Notes: a model not told the origin generated them from the letters alone. DNA of 64,000 bases from an uncultured Prevotellaceae bacterium (GCA_902761905.1 CACWMK010000013.1:1-64000); one strand, 5' to 3'; positions 39,262-49,807 are shown, counted from the stretch's first letter. Numbers and translations: made by a program.

Positions 39262-41250
39262 ATGTTTCGGATTAAGAAGCTAGATATATTCATCGTCAAG
39301 CAGTTCGGTCTGCTGTTCGTGGGAACATTCTTCATCTGCCAGTTTGTGCTGATGATGCAGTTTCTGTGGCGCTACGTCGACGAACTGATTGGTAAGGGCC
39401 TGTCGCTCGAGGTGATGGCCCAGTTCTTCTGGTACATGGGCTTGATGCTTATGCCTCAGGCTTTCCCACTGGCCATACTGCTTTCATCGCTCATCACATT
39501 TGGTAACCTGGGTGAGAGTTCAGAGCTTACAGCCATCAAGGCTGCAGGCATATCGCTCATGCAGGCATTCCGCTCGCTCATAGTGATATCAGTACTGATG
39601 GCAGGAGTGTCGTTCTACTTCCAGAATGTAGTGGGTCCGCGGGCCAATCAGGACTTCTATCGCCTGCTGCTGGGTATGAAGCAGAAGAGTCCTGAGGTGC
39701 AGATACCAGAAGGAATATTCTACGACGGCATACCAGGATCGAACATCTACGTACAGAAGAAGAATCTGGAGACGGGTATGCTGTACGGCATCATGATCTA
39801 CCGCATGACAGGCAGCTACGAGGACCAGGCCATCATCCTGGCCGACTCTGGTATGATGCAGAGCACAGCCGAGAAGAAGCACCTGCTGCTTACACTCTAT
39901 AATGGTGTATGGAACGAGAACATGCGCTCGCAGGACCTGGCAGGAACAGCCGATGTGCCCTATCGCCGCGAGACATTCGTAACCAAGAAGATAGTACTCG
40001 ACTTCGACGGAGGCTTCAGCCTGGCCGACGAGAACGACATATCGGGCGACGCACGAGCAAAGAGTCTGGGCAAGATACTGCACGACAAGGACTCGCTGCA
40101 GGAGTTCAACGACAGCGTGGGTCGCGCATACTATGAAGAGGGATCGCGATTCTTCTTCAAGCACATCGAGGTATCACAGCCTGACTCGATAAAGATAGCC
40201 AAGCAACTGGCCGAGGGCAACACCACGCTCGACTCGATGTTTATGAAGTTGAACGATGTGCAAAAGCAGTCGGCCATGAGGACTGCCATGAACAATGCGC
40301 AGTCGGTAGCCACCGACCTTGAGATGAAGGGTGCTTATGCCGATAGTCTGCATCGCTATTATCGCACGCACCAGATTCAGGCCATACTTAAGTTCACGCT
40401 GGCACTCACGTGTATAATATTCTTCTTTATCGGAGCCCCACTCGGCGCCATCATCCGCAAGGGCGGACTGGGTGTGCCGGTAATCATATCGGTACTGGTA
40501 TTCATAGTGTACTACATTCTGGACAGTACAGGACAGAAGATGGCCCGCGACGACCAGTGGACGGTATGGTATGGACTTACGATATCAACAGTAGTGCTGG
40601 CACCTATCGCCTGCTTCTTTACCTACAAGGCAAACAACGACTCGGTGGTGTTCAACATCGACTTGTACAAGCAGTTGTTCATGCGAGTGTTCGGACTGAG
40701 AACCCATCGCCACATCTATCGCAAGGAGGTGATAATCGAGGACCCAATCTACGCACTCGACTCGTACTATCTGCTGAACATTAGCAAGGAAATCAAGGAA
40801 TATGGCGAGGAGCACAAGCTGCTGAGACTGCCTAACCCGATACACGTGTTCTTCCGTCCTGGCGACGACCAGAAGGTAGAGCACATAATACAGACATTGG
40901 AGGATGTGATAGAGGATCTGGCCAACACCAAGGACACACAGATTCTGGGCTATCTGAACCACTATCCTGTAGTGGCCACCCACGCCCACACACGTCCGTT
41001 CCGCCAGAAGTGGCTTAACATCATCACAGGACTGGTGCTGCCACTGGGTGTGTTCTTCTACCTGAGAATGTGCCGTTTCCGTCTGAGACTGCATAAGGAT
41101 CTGAACAACATACTGGAGACCAACCAGTGGATACTGGAGCGTGTGGCCGACTTTGCGCCACCAGCACCAAGGTCGTTCGACGATTTGGACAACATGCCAT
41201 TCATACACGAACTGGTGCGCGACTATGAGGCAAAAAAGCATAAGGATTAA
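39262..41250 (+). CDS. LptF/LptG family permease
   Basis: A 662-residue inner-membrane permease of the lipopolysaccharide transport system. Three N-terminal transmembrane helices come first ([19 protein letters not shown] near residue 15; [36 protein letters not shown]), then a periplasmic beta-jelly-roll domain (about 130-340), then three more helices ([25 protein letters not shown]). A C-terminal cytoplasmic extension of about 200 residues is normal for Bacteroidetes members. It would partner LptB ATPase, which is not in the window. Confidence 0.93.
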   Translation: MFRIKKLDIFIVKQFGLLFVGTFFICQFVLMMQFLWRYVDELIGKGLSLEVMAQFFWYMGLMLMPQAFPLAILLSSLITFGNLGESSELTAIKAAGISLMQAFRSLIVISVLMAGVSFYFQNVVGPRANQDFYRLLLGMKQKSPEVQIPEGIFYDGIPGSNIYVQKKNLETGMLYGIMIYRMTGSYEDQAIILADSGMMQSTAEKKHLLLTLYNGVWNENMRSQDLAGTADVPYRRETFVTKKIVLDFDGGFSLADENDISGDARAKSLGKILHDKDSLQEFNDSVGRAYYEEGSRFFFKHIEVSQPDSIKIAKQLAEGNTTLDSMFMKLNDVQKQSAMRTAMNNAQSVATDLEMKGAYADSLHRYYRTHQIQAILKFTLALTCIIFFFIGAPLGAIIRKGGLGVPVIISVLVFIVYYILDSTGQKMARDDQWTVWYGLTISTVVLAPIACFFTYKANNDSVVFNIDLYKQLFMRVFGLRTHRHIYRKEVIIEDPIYALDSYYLLNISKEIKEYGEEHKLLRLPNPIHVFFRPGDDQKVEHIIQTLEDVIEDLANTKDTQILGYLNHYPVVATHAHTRPFRQKWLNIITGLVLPLGVFFYLRMCRFRLRLHKDLNNILETNQWILERVADFAPPAPRSFDDLDNMPFIHELVRDYEAKKHKD

Positions 41251-41276
41251 CTACTATATATATAATAAGGTGTAAT

Positions 41277-42491
41277 ATGATGGAAGAGATGAAGTTGAAC
41301 AGCATAGAAGAAGCCATAAAGGACTTCGAGCAGGGAGAGTTCGTGATAGTAGTGGACGACGAGGACCGCGAGAACGAAGGCGACCTTATCATCGCTGCCG
41401 AAAAGATAACAGCAGAGAAGGTAAACTTCATGCTGAAGTATGCTCGTGGAGTGCTCTGCGCACCAATCACCATCGAGCGATGCAAGGAGCTGGACCTGCC
41501 ACATCAGGTACAGGACAACACATCAGTACTTGGCACCCCATTCACTGTGACTGTAGACAAGCTGGAGGGATGCACCACAGGTGTGAGTGCCCACGATCGC
41601 GCTGAGACAATAAAGGCTCTGGCTGACCCAACAGCCAAACCAGAGACATTCGGCCGACCAGGACACGTAAACCCACTCTACGCTCAGGACAACGGTGTGC
41701 TGCGCCGTAGCGGACACACTGAGGCTGCTATCGACCTCTGTCGCATGGCTGGTCTGTATCCAGCAGGAGCACTGATGGAGATTATGAACGAAGACGGTTC
41801 GATGGCCCGTATGCCCGAACTGATGAAGTTTGCCAAAGAGTGGAACCTGAAGATTATCAGCATAAAGGACATGATAGCCTATCGCCTGAAGAAGGAATCG
41901 CTTATCGAGGTAGGCGAAGAGGTCGACATGCCTACAGACTACGGTCACTTCCGCCTTATCCCATTCCGTCAGAAGAGCAACGGACTGGAGCACATGGCGC
42001 TTATCAAGGGCGAATGGCAGGAAGACGAGCCAATACTGGTACGTGTCCACTCATCGTGCATGACAGGTGACATTCTTGGCAGCAAGCGCTGTGACTGCGG
42101 CGAGCAGCTGCACAAGGCCATGCAGGCCATCGAGAAAGAGGGCAAGGGTGTGGTAATCTACATGCAGCAGGAGGGTCGTGGCATCGGACTGATGAACAAG
42201 ATTGCAGCCTATAAGTTGCAGGAGCAGGGACTTGACACCGTCGACGCCAACGTACACCTGGGATTCAAGCCCGACGAGCGCGACTACGGATGTGGAGCAC
42301 AGATGCTGCGCCATATCGGCGTGCACAAGATGCGCCTGCTGACCAACAACCCAGTGAAGCGTGTAGGTCTTGAGGCATACGGACTCGAAATCATCGAGAA
42401 TGTGCCCATCGAGGTAACTCCAAACAAGTACAATCTGCGTTATCTGGAGACCAAAAAGACACGTATGGGACATACCCTGCATCTGAAATAG
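41277..42491 (+). CDS. ribBA: Bifunctional DHBP synthase / GTP cyclohydrolase II
   Basis: A 404-residue riboflavin-pathway enzyme. The N-terminal half makes dihydroxybutanone phosphate ([39 protein letters not shown]). The C-terminal half opens GTP, with the zinc site [11 protein letters not shown] and the motif [13 protein letters not shown]. Two adjacent ATGs (41277, 41280) could serve as start. It follows the permease by 26 bases and may share its transcript. Confidence 0.97.
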   Translation: MMEEMKLNSIEEAIKDFEQGEFVIVVDDEDRENEGDLIIAAEKITAEKVNFMLKYARGVLCAPITIERCKELDLPHQVQDNTSVLGTPFTVTVDKLEGCTTGVSAHDRAETIKALADPTAKPETFGRPGHVNPLYAQDNGVLRRSGHTEAAIDLCRMAGLYPAGALMEIMNEDGSMARMPELMKFAKEWNLKIISIKDMIAYRLKKESLIEVGEEVDMPTDYGHFRLIPFRQKSNGLEHMALIKGEWQEDEPILVRVHSSCMTGDILGSKRCDCGEQLHKAMQAIEKEGKGVVIYMQQEGRGIGLMNKIAAYKLQEQGLDTVDANVHLGFKPDERDYGCGAQMLRHIGVHKMRLLTNNPVKRVGLEAYGLEIIENVPIEVTPNKYNLRYLETKKTRMGHTLHLK

Positions 42492-42565
42492 TCACAATTT
42501 GCCACAATTTAGACCCAAATAGTTAAAAAGTGACATTTTTATTTCGTTTTCAAAAATAAAATGCG

Positions 42566-42573
42566 TAATTTTG
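42566..42573 (+). promoter_or_regulatory. -7 box for the aminotransferase gene
   Basis: TAATTTTG, 19 bases upstream of the ATG at 42593. Confidence 0.75.
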
Positions 42574-42592
42574 CACAAAATTTAGAGTAAAT

Positions 42593-43786
42593 ATGGCACA
42601 ATTATCAAATCGTCTGCAGCGATTGGCTCCATCAGCCACGCTGGCAATGTCTCAGAAGAGCTCTGAAATGAAAGCTCAAGGAATCGATGTAATCAACATG
42701 AGTGTCGGCGAGCCCGACTTCAATACACCAGATGCAATAAAGGAGGCTGCCAAGAAGGCGATAGACGACAATTATTCACGCTATTCACCAGTTCCTGGCT
42801 ATCCCGATCTGCGCAAGGCTATCGTGGCCAAGCTCAAGAACGAGAATCAGTTGGACTATACCGTCAACGAGATTCTGGTGAGCAACGGTGCCAAGCAGAG
42901 TGTGTGCAACACCGTGATGGCGCTGGTAAATGATGGTGAGGAGGTTATCATCCCCACCCCATATTGGGTTAGTTACCCACAGATGGCACTTCTGGCTGGT
43001 GGTGTCCCCAAGTTTGTTGAGGCAGGATTCGACCAGAACTTCAAGATGACTCCAGAGCAGCTTGAGGCAGCTATCACCCCAAAGACACGACTGATTATCC
43101 TCTGCTCGCCCAGCAACCCTACAGGTAGTGTGTACAGCAAGGCAGAGCTGAAGGCGCTGGCAGATGTCATACTGAAGCACGAAGACCTCTTCGTACTGGC
43201 AGATGAAATCTACGAGCATATCAATTATATCGGCAAACACGAGAGTATCGCCCAGTTCCCTGGTATGAAGGAGCGTGCAATCATCGTAAACGGTGTATCA
43301 AAGGCATATGCTATGACAGGATGGCGTATTGGCTACATCGCAGCCCCAGAGTGGATTGTGAAGGGATGCAACAAGTTGCAGGGCCAGTACACCAGTGGTC
43401 CATGCTCAGTGAGCCAGAAGGCAGCCGAGTTTGCCTACGTAGCCGATCAGCAGTGCGTAGAGGATATGCGCCAGGCATTCGAGCGTCGTCGCAACCTCAT
43501 CGTCAAGCTGGCCAAGGACATCCCCGGCCTCGAGGTCAATGTGCCCGAGGGAGCATTCTATCTATTCCCCAAGTGCAGCAGTTTCTTCGGCAAGAGCGAT
43601 GGTGAGACCACTATCAACAACTCAACCGACTTTGCTATGTACCTGCTCGAAAAGGGCCATGTAGCAACCGTTGGAGGCGATGCTTTTGGTGATCCAGAAT
43701 GCTTCAGAATGAGCTATGCCACTAGCGATGAAAACATCGTAGAAGCAATGAAGCGAATCAAAGAAGTGTGTGCAAAACTAAAATAA
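42593..43786 (+). CDS. aspC: Aspartate aminotransferase (class I)
   Basis: A 397-residue PLP enzyme. The fold-type I motifs are clear: SVGEPDFNTPDAIKEAA at the start, NGAKQSVCNTVMAL, CSPSNPTGSVYS, and the PLP lysine in NGVSKAYAMTGWRIGYIA, with the substrate arginine in FRMSYATSDENI. It moves amino groups between aspartate or related acids and 2-oxoglutarate. Length is normal. Exact substrate range cannot be read from sequence. Confidence 0.93.
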   Translation: MAQLSNRLQRLAPSATLAMSQKSSEMKAQGIDVINMSVGEPDFNTPDAIKEAAKKAIDDNYSRYSPVPGYPDLRKAIVAKLKNENQLDYTVNEILVSNGAKQSVCNTVMALVNDGEEVIIPTPYWVSYPQMALLAGGVPKFVEAGFDQNFKMTPEQLEAAITPKTRLIILCSPSNPTGSVYSKAELKALADVILKHEDLFVLADEIYEHINYIGKHESIAQFPGMKERAIIVNGVSKAYAMTGWRIGYIAAPEWIVKGCNKLQGQYTSGPCSVSQKAAEFAYVADQQCVEDMRQAFERRRNLIVKLAKDIPGLEVNVPEGAFYLFPKCSSFFGKSDGETTINNSTDFAMYLLEKGHVATVGGDAFGDPECFRMSYATSDENIVEAMKRIKEVCAKLK

Positions 43787-43842
43787 TTCGGAAATTCATA
43801 GTTAAAATCTATTAATTTAGCTTGAGTTCCGCTTTATTTTGC

Positions 43843-43850
43843 TACTTTTG
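43843..43850 (+). promoter_or_regulatory. Promoter for the exbB-tonB operon
   Basis: TACTTTTG at 43843-43850 with a TTG element about 19 bases upstream (43822-43824), a good Bacteroidetes promoter, 56 bases before exbB. Confidence 0.75.
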
Positions 43851-43906
43851 CGAGGTGAATCAAATTTTAATTTATTTATAATAACTAAAAAAAATTATTT
43901 TTAATT

Positions 43907-44737
43907 ATGGCAACAACAACAAAGGCTGCAGCCCCAGCCAAAAAGAATTCGGGCTTTGGTGGTATTAAGGCAGCATGGATTATCCTGGTAATTTGTGCAG
44001 CTGCTGGTTATGGTGTATGGTACTTTGTAATGGGTAACCCCGACAACTTCGTTGGTGGCGATCGCAGCGGACACCCCGCTAACCTGCTGGGTACTGTATA
44101 TAAGGGAGGTTTCGTAGTAGGTCTGATCCTGACTCTTCTCTTCACCGTTATCTGCCTCGGTATCGAGCGTTTCTTCGCTATCAAGAGTGCCGCTGGTAAG
44201 ATTAACCTCGCCAAGTTCACTGCTCAGGTTAAGGAGCTCATCAAGGCTCAGAAGTTCGATGAGGCTGACAAGCTTTGCGACAAGATGCAGGGTTCTGTAG
44301 CTAACGTAGTTAAGGCTTCTATCGCCGCTTATAAGGACGTTGAGGGTAACGACACTCTGAAGAAGGCTGCTAAGATCGCTAAGATTCAGCAGGCTCACGA
44401 GGAGGCTACTCAGCTTGAGATGCCTACTCTGCAGATGAACCTCCCAATGGTTGCAACAATCGTATCTCTGGGTACTCTGACCGCTCTGTTCGGTACCGTA
44501 CTTGGTATGATCGGATCATTCCAGGCTCTGTCTGCTGGTGGTGGTGCTGACTCTATGGCTCTGTCTGCAGGTATTTCTGAGGCTCTGGTTAACACAGCTT
44601 CTGGTATCTTGACATCATGGGTAGCTACCGTAGTTTACAACTTCTTCTCAAACAAGATCGATAAGCTGACATTTGCTCTCGACGAGATTGGTTACACAAT
44701 CGCTGCTACATACGATTCTAACCACAACGAGGCTTAA
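43907..44737 (+). CDS. exbB: ExbB/TolQ-family proton channel protein
   Basis: A 276-residue inner-membrane protein. A first helix (about residues 20-42) and a second (VVGLILTLLFTVICLGIERFFAI) flank a periplasmic loop; after a charged cytoplasmic part come the conserved pair LPMVATIVSLGTLTALFGTVLGMIGSF and SEALVNTASGILTSWVATVVYNFF. It forms the motor with ExbD that energises TonB at the outer membrane. First gene of a six-gene run. Confidence 0.95.
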   Translation: MATTTKAAAPAKKNSGFGGIKAAWIILVICAAAGYGVWYFVMGNPDNFVGGDRSGHPANLLGTVYKGGFVVGLILTLLFTVICLGIERFFAIKSAAGKINLAKFTAQVKELIKAQKFDEADKLCDKMQGSVANVVKASIAAYKDVEGNDTLKKAAKIAKIQQAHEEATQLEMPTLQMNLPMVATIVSLGTLTALFGTVLGMIGSFQALSAGGGADSMALSAGISEALVNTASGILTSWVATVVYNFFSNKIDKLTFALDEIGYTIAATYDSNHNEA

Positions 44738-44781
44738 TATTTTACCATTCATTTATTAACGCAATAAAAAGCATTTAGAGA

Positions 44782-45399
44782 ATGGCAAAAATTAAGATAC
44801 AGAAAAAAGACATCTGGATTGACATGACGCCAATGTCAGACGTGATGACGCTGCTTCTGTGTTTCTTTATGTTGACATCAACATTCTTGACACCAGAACC
44901 AGTTTCAGTCACAGCGCCTAATTCTGTGTCAGAGGTTAAGATACCAGAGCAGGATGTACTCAACATTCTGGTTACTCCAGAGGGACGCATCTACTGTGGT
45001 ACCGAAAACAAGAACAACATGCAGGCCATGTTGGAGACCATGACAGACAAGTTTGGTGTCCAGCTGAATGCCAACCAGATTAAGCACTTCCGCGAGGATG
45101 CTATGGTTGGAGCGCCAATGGCTCAGCTTGCAGCTTATCTTGACCTCGATACAGAGAAGATGGGTGAAGCAATCCAGAAGCTCGGCCTTCCACTTGATAG
45201 TATCAATGGAGGTAAGAGCGAATTCCAGGAGTGGGTATCTGCTGCACGCGATGCTAACCCTGACATCAAGCTCGCAATCAAGTGCGACTCAAAGACTTCT
45301 TACGGAGCTGTTAAGAAGTTGATGTCAGAGCTCCAGGATATGAACGAGAACCGTTTCCAGCTGATCACGAATCTCGATGTTAAACGTTTAAACGAGTAG
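44782..45399 (+). CDS. exbD: ExbD/TolR-family protein, first copy
   Basis: A 205-residue protein with one N-terminal helix carrying the proton-site Asp (IDMTPMSDVMTLLLCFFMLT) and a periplasmic domain. It is four bases upstream of a second, different exbD; two exbD genes in tandem are usual in Bacteroidetes TonB clusters. It partners ExbB. Confidence 0.94.
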   Translation: MAKIKIQKKDIWIDMTPMSDVMTLLLCFFMLTSTFLTPEPVSVTAPNSVSEVKIPEQDVLNILVTPEGRIYCGTENKNNMQAMLETMTDKFGVQLNANQIKHFREDAMVGAPMAQLAAYLDLDTEKMGEAIQKLGLPLDSINGGKSEFQEWVSAARDANPDIKLAIKCDSKTSYGAVKKLMSELQDMNENRFQLITNLDVKRLNE

Positions 45400-45403
45400 T
45401 ATT

Positions 45404-46069
45404 ATGGCAAAAAAGAATCTATCAAAGCAGAAAAAGATGGATACCCGCGTGAACTTCACGCCAATGGTAGACATGATGATGCTTCTTATCACCTTCTTCA
45501 TGCTGTGTACTACACTGGCTAAGCCACAGGCTATGCAGCTGACAATGCCGTCGAACGATGACACAAAGGAGATGAATGAGAAAGATAAGCAGGTAACAAA
45601 GGCATCTCATACCATCACACTCTATCTGGGTGCTGATGATAAGGTATGGTATGTTGCCGGACTTCCCAACTATGATGATCCTTCATGCGTTAAGCCTACA
45701 ACTTATGGCAAGGACGGTATCGAAAAGGTGCTGAACGAGCACACAACCGAAGAGGGTATCAACCCAGTAGCCAAGATTAAGTTGGCCAAGAAGGAGCTCG
45801 ATGCTAAGAAGAATGAGTACAACTCTAAGATGACTGACGAGCAGTATCAGGCAGCACTTAAGAAGCTGAAGAAGGGTGAACTGCCCACAGGCGAAAAGGT
45901 TCCTACAATGACCGTCATCATCCGTCCTCTGAACACAGCAACATACGAAAATATGGTAGCTGCGCTCGACGAGATGCTCATTAGCAATATTGATAAGTAT
46001 GTGATTGACAATGTCGACAAGATGAGTGACGACGATAAGGCTCTCATCGAGAAGGCAGGCGTCAAGTAA
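45404..46069 (+). CDS. exbD: ExbD/TolR-family protein, second copy
   Basis: A 221-residue protein with the same plan (VNFTPMVDMMMLLITFFMLCTTLAKP) and a longer, charged periplasmic part. It lies between the first exbD and tonB. The two ExbD proteins probably form mixed or alternative motors. Confidence 0.94.
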   Translation: MAKKNLSKQKKMDTRVNFTPMVDMMMLLITFFMLCTTLAKPQAMQLTMPSNDDTKEMNEKDKQVTKASHTITLYLGADDKVWYVAGLPNYDDPSCVKPTTYGKDGIEKVLNEHTTEEGINPVAKIKLAKKELDAKKNEYNSKMTDEQYQAALKKLKKGELPTGEKVPTMTVIIRPLNTATYENMVAALDEMLISNIDKYVIDNVDKMSDDDKALIEKAGVK

Positions 46070-46091
46070 CCCCTAAAATGTAGAATAGACT

Positions 46092-46928
46092 ATGGCAAAA
46101 ATAGATCTTATTGACAACAACTGGGTCGACCTCGTATTCGAAGGTAAGAACCAGGCTTATGGAGCTTATCAATTGCGCAAGAAGACAGGTTCACGTAACC
46201 TGAAGGCACTGCTCACAATGTTTGCTGCATTTGCTATCATTGCAGCCATTGTTATCGCAAAGGTGCAAATCGATAACTACATAGCTGCTCGTAACGCTGC
46301 TATGGTTGAAGACGTTGAGCTGGCAAACCTGGCTGAGAAGAAGGAGGCTAAGGTGGAGCGCCATGAAGATGAGAACCAAGTTGAGAAAATCGAAGTTGAG
46401 AAGGTAAAGAGCTCAGTAGCATTTACCGTTCCTGAAATTAAGAAAGACGAAGAAGTGCAGGAGGATCAGGAGATCAAGTCTCAGGACGATCTCGCTGAAA
46501 CCAACACCGCCATCGGTGCTTTCAACGTAGAGGGTGATGACGATGCAGCTGGTGAGGTACTGAAGGTTAAGGAGACTATCGCTGAGCCCGAGCCACCAAA
46601 GGTTGAAGAGACCAAGGTGTTCGACGTGGTTGAGGAGATGCCTCAGTTCCCTGGTGGTAGCTCAGCTCTGTTCGAGTATCTCTCAAAGAATATCAAGTAT
46701 CCAGTAGTAGCCGAGGAGAACGGTGTACAGGGTCGTGTAGTTGTAACCTTCGTTGTAGAGCGTGATGGTTCTATCACCGACGTTAAGGTTGTAAAGAGCG
46801 TTGACCCATCACTCGACAAGGAGGCACAGCGCGTTGTTAAGTCAATGCCACACTGGATTCCTGGTAAGCAGAACGGTAGTGCAGTACGTGTAAAGTACAC
46901 CGTACCTGTAACATTCCGCCTGCAGTAA
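46092..46928 (+). CDS. tonB: TonB energy-transducing protein
   Basis: A 278-residue protein. The N-terminal conserved block LVFEGKNQAYGAYQLRKK precedes one transmembrane helix (about 37-57). A Glu/Lys-rich linker follows, with no strong Pro-Lys repeat. The C-terminal TonB fold is clear: MPQFPGGSSALFEYLSKNIKYPVVAEENGVQGRVVVTFVV, then MPHWIPGKQNG and VKYTVPVTF. It carries the ExbBD motor's force to TonB-dependent receptors such as SusC types. Confidence 0.95.
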   Translation: MAKIDLIDNNWVDLVFEGKNQAYGAYQLRKKTGSRNLKALLTMFAAFAIIAAIVIAKVQIDNYIAARNAAMVEDVELANLAEKKEAKVERHEDENQVEKIEVEKVKSSVAFTVPEIKKDEEVQEDQEIKSQDDLAETNTAIGAFNVEGDDDAAGEVLKVKETIAEPEPPKVEETKVFDVVEEMPQFPGGSSALFEYLSKNIKYPVVAEENGVQGRVVVTFVVERDGSITDVKVVKSVDPSLDKEAQRVVKSMPHWIPGKQNGSAVRVKYTVPVTFRLQ

Positions 46929-46946
46929 TACTCAACAAAATCTGAA

Positions 46947-47906
46947 ATGAACGCATTCAACAAATTACATAAATTAGTTGGATTAACACTGATATTAGGC
47001 TTGTTCCACGGATGTGGGAACAAGCCTAATCCTGAAAAGGAACAGGCTTATCAGAAAGCAGCCAGCATACTGACTGCTGATGAAAGTTTCTACCCAATCA
47101 TCGATGAAGAACTATATTACTTCACCAATCAGACTCTCGACTCCATCACCCCCGTTTACATCAACGAGCAGGATGCAGTAAAGAAGCTGATGAAACAAGA
47201 AACATGGCTGGCATTCACCACACGCGACTTCACTGCTAATGAGCGCCAGACACTTATCAGCCAGAAATTTCTGCCAAGAGCCATACCTGTGGCTTACGAC
47301 GGACTGGCAATCATAGTAAACAACTCTAACCCTGACTCATGCATAACAATTAAAGACTTTGCACGAGTACTGAAGGGAGAGATCACAAAGTGGAGCGACA
47401 TCTATCCACAAAACAAACTTGGTGTTATCGATGTGGTTTTCGACAATCCACTATCAAGCACCGTACGCTGGTGTGTCGACTCAATCCTTGGCGGCCAGCA
47501 GTTCAGCGCACCTAACATCGGAGCCGTAAAGACAAGTGCTGCTGTAATAGACTATGTAGAGAACCATCCCAACTCGCTTGGTATCATCGGTTCGAACTGG
47601 CTCAACGACAAGCGTGACACAACCAATGTCACATTCAAGAAGAATATAAGCGTGATGGGCGTATCAAAGCTCGACTCGGCAACGAAGTATAACAGCTGGA
47701 AACCCTATCAATACTATTTATATAACGGCAACTATCCCCTACGCCGCACCATCTACGCATTGCTAAATGACACACGTAATGGTGTACCCAGCAGCTTTAC
47801 ACACTTTGTACAGTTGCCCAAGGGACAAAAGATTATCCTGCGTGCAGGCCTACTGCCACGAACAGCCAATATGAACGTGAGGGATGTAATAGTAAAGAGT
47901 GAATAA
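46947..47906 (+). CDS. PstS-like phosphate-binding lipoprotein
   Basis: A 319-residue lipoprotein. The signal ends with a lipobox, LILGLFHGC. The body fits a PstS-type phosphate-binding fold (FTTRDFTANERQTL, AYDGLAIIVNNSNPDSCITIKDFARVLKGEITKWSDI, TVRWCVDSILGG). It is regularly encoded between tonB and a TPR protein in Bacteroidetes, so its role may be in TonB-linked uptake rather than in a Pst ABC system; none is nearby. A perfect 14-bp hairpin lies inside its signal-peptide codons. Confidence 0.85.
   Translation: MNAFNKLHKLVGLTLILGLFHGCGNKPNPEKEQAYQKAASILTADESFYPIIDEELYYFTNQTLDSITPVYINEQDAVKKLMKQETWLAFTTRDFTANERQTLISQKFLPRAIPVAYDGLAIIVNNSNPDSCITIKDFARVLKGEITKWSDIYPQNKLGVIDVVFDNPLSSTVRWCVDSILGGQQFSAPNIGAVKTSAAVIDYVENHPNSLGIIGSNWLNDKRDTTNVTFKKNISVMGVSKLDSATKYNSWKPYQYYLYNGNYPLRRTIYALLNDTRNGVPSSFTHFVQLPKGQKIILRAGLLPRTANMNVRDVIVKSE
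46994..47030 (+). promoter_or_regulatory. 14-bp perfect hairpin inside the lipoprotein signal sequence
   Basis: ATTAGGCTTGTTCC at 46994-47007 pairs exactly with 47017-47030, loop of nine bases, about 47 bases into the coding sequence. No T run follows. It could pause translation or mark an RNA processing site. Confidence 0.65.
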
Positions 47907-47982
47907 TTTAAACCTATTGAATAATAAAACGTCATAAGAGAAAGAACAGTAAACAAGAAGTGTAACTTAATAACAAGGAATT

Positions 47983-49407
47983 ATGAAAGCAATTAAATAT
48001 CTAGTAATGGGTGCGTTGCTGACAGGTTTCAGCGCCGCCGTAAATGCACAGGAAGTAGAGCTTAATGCAGCTCTTGATGGTATTAAGGCAAAGGATCCAA
48101 ACGTTGCCAAGTTAGCAAACACTGCTTATAAGAAGAACAAGAAGAATCCAGAGGCTCTCTTGAAGATTGCTCAGGCATTCTATGCTCAGAAGGACACAGC
48201 TGGTGCACGTCAGTTCGCCAACTATGCCAACGAGGCAGGCAAGCCAAAGTATCAGTATGCACCTGCATACCTGCTGCTTGGTGATATCGAGGCATCGTAT
48301 GGTACTGATGGTGGTAAGGCAGCAAGCTATTACAACCAGGCTATCACATTCGATCCAAAGAATCCTGCAGGTTACAAGAAGTGGGCAATGGTATATCGTA
48401 AGATCAGCCCAAGTCAGGCAGCCAAGAAGCTTGAGGAAATGAAGGTTCAGTGCCCTGATGAGGACATCGACGCTTTCAAGGGTCACATCTTTATGCTGGC
48501 TAACGACGAGAAGCAGGCTTACGAGAACTATGCTAAGGCTGATATCAATAAGCTCGACAAGCTGGGTCTCAACGAGTTCGTACGTTGCAGCTACTTCACA
48601 GGTCACTTTGCCGATGCTGTTCGTGCTGCAGAGGCTGGTATCAAGCTCGAGCCACGTAACCCAACATTCAACCGTATTGCTATGTTTGCAAACTACGAGT
48701 TGAAGAACTACGATGCAGCTAAGAGCTACATCCACAAGTACTTCTATGAGACCGATAGTGCAAAGGTATCTGAGTACGACCACTTCTACACAGCTCTGAT
48801 TTATCAGGCTCTGGAGGATAAGGCTAATATGTATGCTCACTACGACAAGGCTCTCGAGCTGGTTAACGATCAGTCAATGATTAAGCGTTGGGCAATCCTT
48901 AAGAGTGTATCTGACTCATATCTTAAGGAGAAGGAGTTTGAGAATGCTCTCAAGTACTACGATCAGTACCTGGCTTGCAAGCCCGATGTAAACTCTGACG
49001 ATATGGAGGGTGTTGCAAAGATCTACTCTAAGTACGCTGATGAGGACGAGGCTAACAAGCCAAAGCACATTGCTAAGGCAATTGAGGCTTATCGCGCAAT
49101 GGCAGAGAAGTTCCCAGTACAGAGCACTTATGCAGCATATCAGTGCGCAACAATGAACAACAAGCTTGACAAGAATGGTGAGAAGGGTCTGGCAAAGGCT
49201 GACTACCAGAAGGTTGTAGATCTGCTCGAGGGCAAGGCTGATCGCTCTAAGGGTGAGGATACCATGCTTAAGTACAGCTATCACTACCTGATGTCAAACG
49301 CATTCCTGTTTGCTAAGAACAAGCCTCTGGCTAAAGAAATTGCAAACAAGATTCTGGCTATCGACCCAGACTACGCTCCTGCTCAGCAGATTCGCGACCT
49401 GAAGTAA
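47983..49407 (+). CDS. Periplasmic tetratricopeptide-repeat protein of the TonB operon
   Basis: A 474-residue protein with a signal peptide (MKAIKYLVMGALLTGFSAAVNA). TPR-like pairs fill most of the chain, e.g. ALLKIAQAFYAQKDTAGARQFANYANEAG and FENALKYYDQYLACKPD. It ends with the repeat AKEIANKILAIDPDYAPAQQIRDLK. It is last in the exbB-exbD-exbD-tonB-pstS-like run and is followed by a terminator. Probably a scaffold in the periplasm. Confidence 0.88.
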   Translation: MKAIKYLVMGALLTGFSAAVNAQEVELNAALDGIKAKDPNVAKLANTAYKKNKKNPEALLKIAQAFYAQKDTAGARQFANYANEAGKPKYQYAPAYLLLGDIEASYGTDGGKAASYYNQAITFDPKNPAGYKKWAMVYRKISPSQAAKKLEEMKVQCPDEDIDAFKGHIFMLANDEKQAYENYAKADINKLDKLGLNEFVRCSYFTGHFADAVRAAEAGIKLEPRNPTFNRIAMFANYELKNYDAAKSYIHKYFYETDSAKVSEYDHFYTALIYQALEDKANMYAHYDKALELVNDQSMIKRWAILKSVSDSYLKEKEFENALKYYDQYLACKPDVNSDDMEGVAKIYSKYADEDEANKPKHIAKAIEAYRAMAEKFPVQSTYAAYQCATMNNKLDKNGEKGLAKADYQKVVDLLEGKADRSKGEDTMLKYSYHYLMSNAFLFAKNKPLAKEIANKILAIDPDYAPAQQIRDLK

Positions 49408-49429
49408 TTTCAGAACTTCACAATAATAT

Positions 49430-49468
49430 ATAATAGGTGCTCTCAAAAGGGCACCTATTTATATTTTG
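49430..49468 (+). terminator. Terminator of the TonB operon
   Basis: AATAGGTGC (49432-49440) pairs with GCACCTATT (49451-49459); a T-rich stretch follows. Confidence 0.8.
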
Positions 49469-49527
49469 AAAACTAACTAGAAAACAATTGCAGCCTAACT
49501 ACTTTTCAATTGAAATCTAGGTACTTT

Positions 49528-49564
49528 ACAAAAAACAGGTGCTCCCAATAAGGAAACACCTGTT
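49528..49564 (-). terminator. Ferredoxin gene terminator
   Basis: AACAGGTG (49534-49541) pairs with CACCTGTT (49557-49564); on the reverse strand a run of Ts follows the stem. Confidence 0.78.
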
Positions 49565-49587
49565 AGATTGTTTTTATGTCCTAAATA

Positions 49588-49755
49588 TTAGGGAAGGCTG
49601 ATAGCCTCAGAAGGACAAACACTTGCACAAGTACCACACTCTGTGCAGAGATCAGGGTTGATAGAATACTTCTCACCCTCAGAAATTGCCTCTACTGGGC
49701 ACTCGCCCTGACATGTACCGCAAGCGATGCAGTCGTCACCAATTACATATGCCAT
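49588..49755 (-). CDS. 2x[4Fe-4S] ferredoxin (55 aa)
   Basis: A 55-residue electron carrier with two full cluster motifs: CIACGTCQGECP (first) and CTECGTCASVCP (second), each CxxCxxCxxxCP. Starts MAYVIGDD, ends AISLP. The size and sequence are those of clostridial-type 2[4Fe-4S] ferredoxins used with anaerobic oxidoreductases such as pyruvate:ferredoxin oxidoreductase. It has its own promoter box and terminator, so it is a single-gene transcript. Confidence 0.96.
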   Translation of the reverse strand: MAYVIGDDCIACGTCQGECPVEAISEGEKYSINPDLCTECGTCASVCPSEAISLP

Positions 49756-49807
49756 AATTCTTAATCAATTAAATTGTTAATACTGTTTATACTTACTTTT
49801 GATGACG

